The notes below the pieces were generated by a model. It searched no databases. It worked only from the letters and a program-made list of their open reading frames with translations, and was not told where the DNA came from. Source: Cryptomeria japonica (Eukaryota; Streptophyta; Pinopsida; Cupressales; Cupressaceae). Taken from it: a stretch of 64,000 nt of DNA. The stretch is from contig NC_081415.1 in assembly GCF_030272615.1 (NCBI RefSeq), forward strand, positions 108,830,406 to 108,894,405. Direction: 5' to 3'. Each line of letters begins with the position of its first letter. The stretch's first letter is position 1. A program made the translations under genes and the position numbers. Below, one piece after another: positions 56,746 through 64,000 of this stretch.

Positions 56746-57963
56746 TGTTGGACATTTGGTGGAATTGATTATGTGTTGCATTGACGTTTTGTCATTGATG
56801 CCAACAGTAGCTGTTTGGATGCTTTATCGACATCCTTCTGGTCTCAGTAGGATGAGTAGTTTTTGGTCAACTTGGATCTGACATGATCCCATAGGCTCTG
56901 GTATAATCTAGTGATGGAATTGGCTTGTTCATGATACTCATACTCATATTTGATTAGCTGGTTTTGGTTTGGAGATTGGATGCTATCCTGCTTGCTTAGA
57001 AGATTGGTTTCTGGTTTTGACAAGGGTTTCATCGACAAATATTTTGATGGAGATCTTTGATGAATTGCATAAGTAGTGTTGGTGCAGCTTCTGATGGAGT
57101 TTCAAGATGTTGTTGATGATCATGTTCAAGACTTGGCAGTTGGAGATCATTGTTGAAGCGTGTGGACCTATACTTGGTCCCAGTTGATCTAGGTTATGGA
57201 CTGAATTTAATGTAATGTGTGGATAGGACATATTTATGTATTTTCGGGATGTCTTATGTGTTGATATTACTTGTTTTATCTAAGGCCGTCATGGTTTGTA
57301 ATTATGTAATCAGTTTACTGTCTGGTGGCTGACCTGATTATTTATGGTTGAGGGTTTGTATATATAGATGTAAGATCTCATTGTAGATCATCATGGTTAT
57401 ATGTAAGAGGTCATGGTCAAGGAATGTAATGTGCGAATAATGTAATATAATTCAGGTAGAGGAGTTGATCAATCATTGGAGATTGAATTGGGTTTATGTA
57501 AGATGATTTAGTCCTCCAGTATTGAGCTTAATCGGAACTATACTCAGGCATAGGAGATTCTATCTTTTGCAGTTCAACACTTCTCCGGATTGTAGTATGG
57601 ATTTATATGTAGTCAGTGAGGCTCCTTTGTGATGAGGAGTGTGTTATAGGCTGTTGGCCTTCTTGCAAGTGCAGGCCCCTCAATTCTAATTCACATACTT
57701 ATTGCAGAAGTATTATCTGACTATGGGTAGGCTTCCCACCATGGCTTTTCCCTTTACCGGGTTTTCCACATACAAATTTTGGTGTTGTGTGGATGACATT
57801 TATTCTATGATTATTGTTTATGCTTAATGGGTTTATCTGCTATTTTGGTATTAATGTTTTGGGTTCCGGTATTAAAGTTTAAATTGCTAATGGTTCTTGT
57901 AATCCGTGACAATTGATTCACCCCCCCTTTCAGTTCTCTTCCAGTTATCTGAACTGTCTAACA
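56746..57963 (+). repeat. Family-A-type solo LTR inside gypsy RT (A4)
   Basis: 1,218 bp, TGTTGGACATTTGG to CTGTCTAACA, flanked by a perfect TSD ATATA (56741-56745 and 57964-57968). The start matches the A1 LTR. It has a TATA box near 57358 and the poly-C block (57922-57930) near its end, as in other family-A LTRs. There is no internal region, so it is a solo LTR. Joining the flanks restores RT reading order. Confidence 0.93.
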
Positions 57964-58760
57964 ATATATCCTATTTTAGATAGTGAATGGGTGTCACTCC
58001 TATTAATTGTGCCTAAAAAGAGAGGAAAATGGTGAGTGTACATAGATTATACAGAGTTGCAAGAACTAGAAAAAACTATTTTCCTTTGCCTATTATTGAT
58101 CAGGTTTTAGATTCACTAGCTAGAAAAAGGTATTTCTCTTTCCTAGATAGATTTAGTGGTTACAACCAAATCCCAAAATAGCCATTGAGGATCAATAAAA
58201 GACTACCTTTACCTACACATGGGGGACATATTCCTATTCAATATTGCCTTTTGGATTATATTATGCACTAGCTACCTTTTAGAAAGTTGTCTTGACCATA
58301 TTTTTGGACTTTGCCCATGATACAATGAAGATGTACATGGATGATTTCACTACTTATGGTAACTCCTATGAGGAGGCATTGCCAAATTTGGAAAAGGTAC
58401 ATCAAAGATGTTAAGACAATAACCTCTTCCTTAGTCATGAAAAATGCTCAATGATGATGGAGGAAGGAGTTGTAATTGGTCATTTTGTCTGAGCCAAAAT
58501 ATTTTAGGTTGACCCTACCAGAATTGAAATCATCTTAGGACTTCTAGTACAAAAAAGGAAAAGAGATGTTAGAATTTCTCCTGGACATGTAGGTTATAAT
58601 AGGCACTTGATTATGGATATTAGTAAAATTATTGCACCATTTTTCACGTTGCTAACTAAAGAGATCAAATTTAAATGAGCTACAAGTTGTCAACAATCAT
58701 TTGAAGCACTGAAGAAATCCATCATTTTAAGCACCAATACCTACAAGACCTAACTATACT
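57964..58760 (+). pseudogene. pol: Gypsy reverse transcriptase, main part
   Basis: Resumes after the solo LTR with YPILDSEWVSLLLIVPKKRGKW, then IDQVLDSLARKRYFSFLDRFSGYNQI (motif A) and KMYMDDFTTYG with the YMDD box at about 58328-58360. Between them the sequence is frameshifted. RT copies the element RNA into DNA. It is closest in style to plant Ty3/gypsy elements with an LDSEWVSP motif. Confidence 0.88.
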
Positions 58761-59240
58761 CTTCCTTTTCACATAAACATAGATGTTTATGAATTTGTTG
58801 TTGGAGCCATGTTAGGACAAAAGGAAGGTAATTTGGAATATGAAATCTATTGCATTAGTAAGAAATTGCAAGGTGTCGTGGTTAACTATATAGTTATAAA
58901 GAAGGAAATTCTTGTTGTCATTTATGCCATATAAATAAATTTAGGCATTATATCACCGATTACTCTGTTTTCATTTATACTGACCATGCAACCATACACT
59001 ACCTAATGAACAAACTATTGGTAAGTGGTTGACTTGTTAGATGGCTTCTCTTGTTGCAAGAGTTTGACATCATAATTGTTGTCAAGCCTGGGAAGGCTAA
59101 TGTGGTACCAAAATTTCTGTCAAGATTAACAACTTTCATAGTGGATTTAATAGTGGATGATTCATTTCTAAATGAATATCTCTTTGCATCATCGGTTTAT
59201 ACCTCAAGGTAGGTTGATATTTTAATTACTCGATTGCAGG
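58761..59240 (+). pseudogene. pol: Gypsy RNase H
   Basis: INIDVYEFVVGAMLGQKEG, YCISKKLQGV, then ILTDHATIHYLMNK...VRWLLLLQEFDI and KPGKANVVPKFLSRL, the usual C-terminal part of gypsy RNase H before integrase. A few stops interrupt it. Confidence 0.85.
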
Positions 59241-59339
59241 GTAGATATCTCCATAGTTCTCACCTAAAGAGAAGAAATAGTTTGTTTACCACAACTCTTC
59301 CTATGGGCATAGATAGATGGTTATTTATTTTACACTGGG

Positions 59340-60110
59340 TATGACAATACCATGCAAAAATACCTTAGGGAAGATGAATCATTTGATGTACTCAAAGAAT
59401 GCCATGATGAACCTTGTGGTGGACACTTTGTAGCCAAGAGGACAAAAAATAAAGATACTCAATGTAGGTTATTATTGGACTAACATACATTAATATGCTA
59501 TCCATTACACAAGGAGGTGTGATAGATGAAAAACAAAGGGCGGGCCTATCAAGAGTGATGGGATGCCCTTACAACACAAACTAGTAATCATGCCATTTGA
59601 TAAATGGGGTATTAACTCTATTAGCCCAATAAAACCTAAATCTAACAACAAATCCTAGATATTGGTATGTACTAATTATTTTACTAAATGGGTGGAATTG
59701 AAAGCTTTTAGGACTTCAAGAGACACTAAATTTACTCAATTATTGTATGATGAGATATTTACAACCAATGGTGTTCCAAGGGAGATAGTAATAGACGAAG
59801 GTCCACAATTTACTTCTAATTTGATTATATAATTGGTGAAGTATGAGATTGGACATAAGAATTTAACACCCTATCATCTACAATCCAATGGATAGGTTGA
59901 GGTGACCAATAGGGAGCTAGAAGCCATATTGACTAATACAATTCAACTACATAGAAAAGATTGAGTTGCTAGATTGCATGAAGCAATTTGGGCATATATG
60001 ACAACATGGAAGACAACAACATGGTTTACACCCTATGAACTTGTTTATGGCAAAAATAATGTCCTACCTATTGAATTTGAATATAAACACTACGTAAATT
60101 TTTTGAACTA
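59340..60110 (+). pseudogene. pol: Gypsy integrase
   Basis: Zinc-binding start HDEPCGGHFVAKRT (H-H part) and a damaged C-C part, then the core: LVCTNYFTKWVELKAF (Asn where the first catalytic Asp is expected), VIDEGPQFTSNLI (second Asp region) and TNRELEAIL (third acidic position), and WFTPYELVYGKNNVLPIEFE. Many stops and frameshifts. Integrase inserts the cDNA; this one is inactive. Confidence 0.85.
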
Positions 60111-61515
60111 GAAATGGGTCTTAATCAAGCACAAAAAAACCATTTACATCAGCTGAATGCACTTGCTGAGATGTAGATGAAAGAAATTCAACATACTGAG
60201 ATTATCTAGAACCAGAGAAAAAAAATGGCATGATAATTTCATTAAGATAAAAGAATTCAATGAAGGAGATTAGGTGCTATTATTTGATTCATGGTATAAG
60301 GAACCAAACATGGTCGTTAGGGCCATTTGAAATATAACAAGTGTTTCCAAATGGAGTTGTTCATCTCACCACAATAGACCCAACCTATTTCTCATCAATG
60401 GTGAATGGGAAAAGGTTCAAGTTGTACAAGAAATCTCATAATAAGGATGAGATTTTACCCTGCCTACACCAATAGTAAATCTCACTACCAAAATCACCAT
60501 TAGCATCCAACCCATCTAATGATATTATTCTCACACCACCATCATCACCCATACATTGACCTCATATGCAACATGCAGATGAACCATCTAGTTCACTTGC
60601 AACCACTCCATCCCAATAAGTTATTCTAGCTCCCACATGCACACACTACACAAATTAACATTCATTTCTAATTTCATTTCGAAAATAGTGAAGGAGCATA
60701 TGATTAGACATAAGAAGTCAAAGCCCTATCATCAATAATTGAATGGACAAGTTGAGGTGAACAATAGCAAGCTTGAAGCTATATTGACTAGAATAGTTGA
60801 GATACACTAAAGATTTTGGGCTACAAGATTGCGTAAAGTAGTTTAGGAATATAGGAAAACATGGAAGACAACAATAGGGTTTACACCCTATGAACTTGAC
60901 AATGACAAAAAGGTAGTTTTGCCTATTGAATTTGATTGTAAAACACTAGATATAGTAGTGGAATTGGAAATGGATTTCAATTAAGCATAAAAGGATTATT
61001 TACATTAGTCAAATGTATTTAATGAGATGCGGATGAAATCAATTCAAAATAAGACAATAGATAAGACACTATTATTTGATGAGATTCTTAATGATCATTT
61101 CATTAAGACAACAAAATTTAATGGAGATAGGGCACTATTATGTGATTCATGGTATAAGTGACATAAGGGCATCTCAAAACATGGTAGTTAGGGCCCTATG
61201 AAATTCAATAAGTGTTTCTAAATGGAGTTGTTCAAATCAGCACAATAGACCTATTTCCTTTCTCATTAATGGTGAACATGAATAGGCTTAAGTTATACAA
61301 GAAACCCCATAATAAGAATGATTTTTTACTCCACCTTTAGTATCAATTAATATCACCACCTAAAACACCATTAGTTTTTGACCCATCTAATGATATTATT
61401 TTGACACCACCATCATAACTTATACATTTACCTATGGACATACCATCTGGTTCATCTACAACCACTCCATCCCAATAAGTTATTCTAGATCTCACATGCA
61501 CACTACATGAATTAT
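59840..61515 (+). repeat. Tandem duplication of integrase tail, about 857 bp
   Basis: 59840-60660 and 60690-61515 are diverged copies: GTTGAGGTGA at 59896 and 60751, TTCATGGTATAAG in both, CCATCTAATGATATTATT in both, and CCATCCCAATAAGTTATTCTAG ending each. Spacing is 855 bases near the start and 859 near the end. The second copy also lies in decayed reading frames. Confidence 0.88.
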
Positions 61516-61588
61516 CATTCAATATTTCTTTTTCTTTTTTAGTAGTATCAAGGATCATGCAACCATACACATCAATCGAGACATGTAA

Positions 61589-64000
61589 TGTAATGCCCCG
61601 CCAGGAAACCCCTAAGGGTTTAAGTTAAAAACACTCAATTAGAGTGTAAATTTTTTTTTTTTTTTAACTAACAATTAAGAGTGTTAACGAAAAGTTACAA
61701 TATTAAGATAGATTGAAGTTATCTCCAAGTTATCTCTAACTAGATAACACAGCGGAAGGCTAAAACGATCCTAAGGAGTTTCCCAACGTGATTACATAAG
61801 CTTACACCTAACTCAACTTACGTCATTAGATCCATTAAACTGGATAACATAATTGCGAGATAATGCATAGATTTTGATTATATATGTGTTCAATGGTTTG
61901 ACATCTTAGAATTATAGGAAGCGTTCATTTACTTTGGTGGTAGGAGGCCTTTGATAGGTTAATTATTCAATGCACTTAAATTCATAATTTTCATTAGGAG
62001 GTCTCCAAATAGGTTCAAGCATTTTAAATATAAGGAAGTTCAATCCTTGGGTTTGTGGTATCCATTCACAGTTGATTTCATCCTTTAATGTTTAAAAATG
62101 TGCCTAATGAGATTCATTCATTTAAGGTTAAACTACGATTAATAAAACGAGGATTCCTTCATTTGATTTTAAAATATTCACCCACATTTGATATCTTCCT
62201 TAAATATTAAAAGGTATGGTTAATAAGAAGAGTTCGTTCCTTAAGGATTACTACAACAATTAGAGTGAGATCCCTTCATTTGATTTCATGCATAGCCAAC
62301 TAATGAGTTGAAGATTCTTCTGAAAGGTATAATGTGAGTAGCCATGGGAATTCATTTGAAGTTTTAAAATAATACTACTAGATGGCTAAAATCATTACGT
62401 TGACAATGTATTAGAGCCACATGAGTTCATCCTTTAACCTTAAGATATAGTTAGCAAGACAAAATTTATCATTTCAAGATTAGAGTAATAAGATCATAGT
62501 GACGTTCTTCTATTAGGATTAAAATACAATTATCTTTTTTGCATATCTCTTTTTTATAAACGAAGTTAATATGAGATGGTACATATATTAAGATTAAGAT
62601 TTAAATAACTATACCAAATTTCCCTTTTTAGTTCCATTTCAGCATCCATAAGGGATTCTTTATTTAAGGTTACAAATATAGATACTAGTTGAGTTCACTC
62701 TTGTATGAAATTAATCTGATAAAGATTATTTGTTAGGATTAAAATGTAAACAACTAAGTAAATTCATCTGATAAAGTGAATTACAATTAACATGACGATG
62801 TTCATTTACAAAGGTAAGAAGGTAAATGCCTATATGAGATTCATCCTTTAGATTTCACTTAGAGTTTACAACATTAACTCAACTTTGTTTCCCATTTTTC
62901 ATTTGATCAATTTACATGCTTAATAACAAGTAAATTCATTGATGTGACCTAGCAAGATTCTTTCCATTATTATTACGTTTAATTAACCTTATCAAAATAC
63001 TCCTTTCCACAACTTTAATTACAATATCTTAAATATTTTGCCATAATTATAATTCACAATGTTTAATGAACTTCAATAACTACATTTATCCAGATGATTA
63101 ATGTTATGCACTTAAATTTGAATTCATTAAGTTTTCACCATACACTTATGCAAGAATACAATCATTCATGATAATTTAAAACATAAAATAAAGTACGCTA
63201 AAAACATCGCATAACACAGGTATGATCTCGGAGTTCACCCCGGATGGGCTACATCTCCGGGTCTGCTCAACTGCAAGACCCCTTTGGTATTATATCGTTA
63301 GGAATACAAAATTTATAAGTCTTTTACATCTTGCCACTTAGGCGAATACAATCAATAAACAATAGACACCTCCTTCGGGTTTTACATAATGGTCCCTTCT
63401 AGAGTGGCTCCAACCGAAACACTTCAAGCAAATTACAAGTTCTAATGACTGACGATATTTTGACTAGGGCATATTTCGGCTATGACCGACACAATTATCT
63501 AGATAACAAGGTCTGAAAAACAAATACACCAAGGTATGACGCCACCCCAAACATGGCAAATACGGAACTTATACTTACAACATTTTCCTTTTTATATCGA
63601 TACGATATCAAATTTACATGCGTACTACTAACATACTGACGAAGTAATTACAAAATATACGAAAATAATTTCGATTCAAATTTCATACTCTCCTATACTT
63701 TAGTTTTCATTTGTAAAATTAACGGGGGATCTTAATCATTAAATTCGAAAGACGATGATTTTTTTTTTTTAAAAGAAGAACAACGTCTTATTAAGATATA
63801 TTTCATGACGTTAGCAATGGTGTTTCTTTTCAAAGGTCTTCAAATACAGTCAATATTTGATTTCTTCTCCAAGTATACTTTCCGATTAGATTTGGTTCCA
63901 AATTTTAACGTGATCAAAATAAATTTAACAATACATGACTAATAAAATGTTATTTTCTTAAATAAATCCACAAATTTATATATACACAAACCTCGTATTT
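61589..64000 (-). repeat. Family-H LTR (H2), incomplete
   Basis: On the minus strand it ends GGGTTTCCTGGCGGGGCATTACA at 61589 and contains ATCACGTTGGGAAACTC (about 61780-61797) and CAGACCCGGAGATGTAG (about 63250-63270), all shared with H1. A T-run at 61650-61665 is near the end. It extends beyond the window, so this LTR is longer than 2.4 kb. No ORF of note. Confidence 0.7.

Larger units (their letters stand above)
55745..61560 (+). mobile_element. Decayed Ty3/gypsy element, pol region (P)
   Basis: Protease, RT, RNase H and integrase in gypsy order, with many stops and frameshifts and no recognisable LTR. The RT is interrupted by a solo LTR at 56746-57963, and the integrase C-terminal part is tandemly duplicated. 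The right edge is cut or bordered by the family-H LTR at 61589. Confidence 0.85.

Overview
This is repeat-dense, AT-rich nuclear DNA of a seed plant with a large genome. The evidence is a plant-type LINE with a C-terminal RNase H, Ty3/gypsy and copia-like LTR elements with 1.1-1.3 kb LTRs, nested insertions with decayed target-site duplications (TSDs), and no intact host gene in 64 kb. A gymnosperm would fit this degree of old nesting, but the sequence alone does not prove it. I found no bacterial, organellar, tRNA, rRNA or CRISPR feature.

Layout, left to right. (1) 1-2577: end of a minus-strand family-A element (gag with zinc knuckles plus one LTR), inserted in an older LTR (2578-3175). (2) 3631-4826: solo LTR related to family G, with TSD ATAAT. 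(3) 4.8-9.07 kb: AT-rich DNA with a trinucleotide microsatellite, a 27-bp minisatellite, a candidate 121-bp MITE-like insertion and a recent 221-bp tandem duplication. (4) about 8.97-15.0 kb: near full-length minus-strand LINE (ORF1 with zinc knuckle; ORF2 with endonuclease, reverse transcriptase (RT), zf-RVT and RNase H). (5) 16946-24997: complete minus-strand family-G LTR element with TSD TTAAC, inserted in an older family-H LTR. (6) 25.3-30.6 kb: mostly unidentified AT-rich DNA. (7) 30599-38422: 5'-truncated minus-strand LINE with a 17-bp TSD, split by a plus-strand family-A element (30975-37453). (8) 38863-46270: complete minus-strand family-A element inserted into a proline-rich reading frame. 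(9) 47418-54723: complete plus-strand family-G element with TSD AGAAC. (10) 55.7-61.56 kb: decayed Ty3/gypsy pol (protease (PR), RT, RNase H, integrase (IN)), with its RT split by a family-A-type solo LTR (TSD ATATA) and its integrase tail duplicated. (11) 61589 to the end: a second family-H LTR, minus strand.

The two most informative families are both non-autonomous. Family G encodes Gag and a retropepsin-like domain in one frame, with no RT, RNase H or integrase. Both copies also share a 15-codon upstream ORF, repeated stem-loops in LTR and leader, and a purine tract sitting in a hairpin. Family A has a copia-like coiled-coil Gag with four zinc knuckles, then a second ORF of about 1,000 codons that I do not recognise and that is not pol. 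Replication of both would need enzymes from elsewhere; the decayed gypsy pol at 56-60 kb shows that such elements have existed in this genome. Family names A, G, H, D and P are labels used only here.
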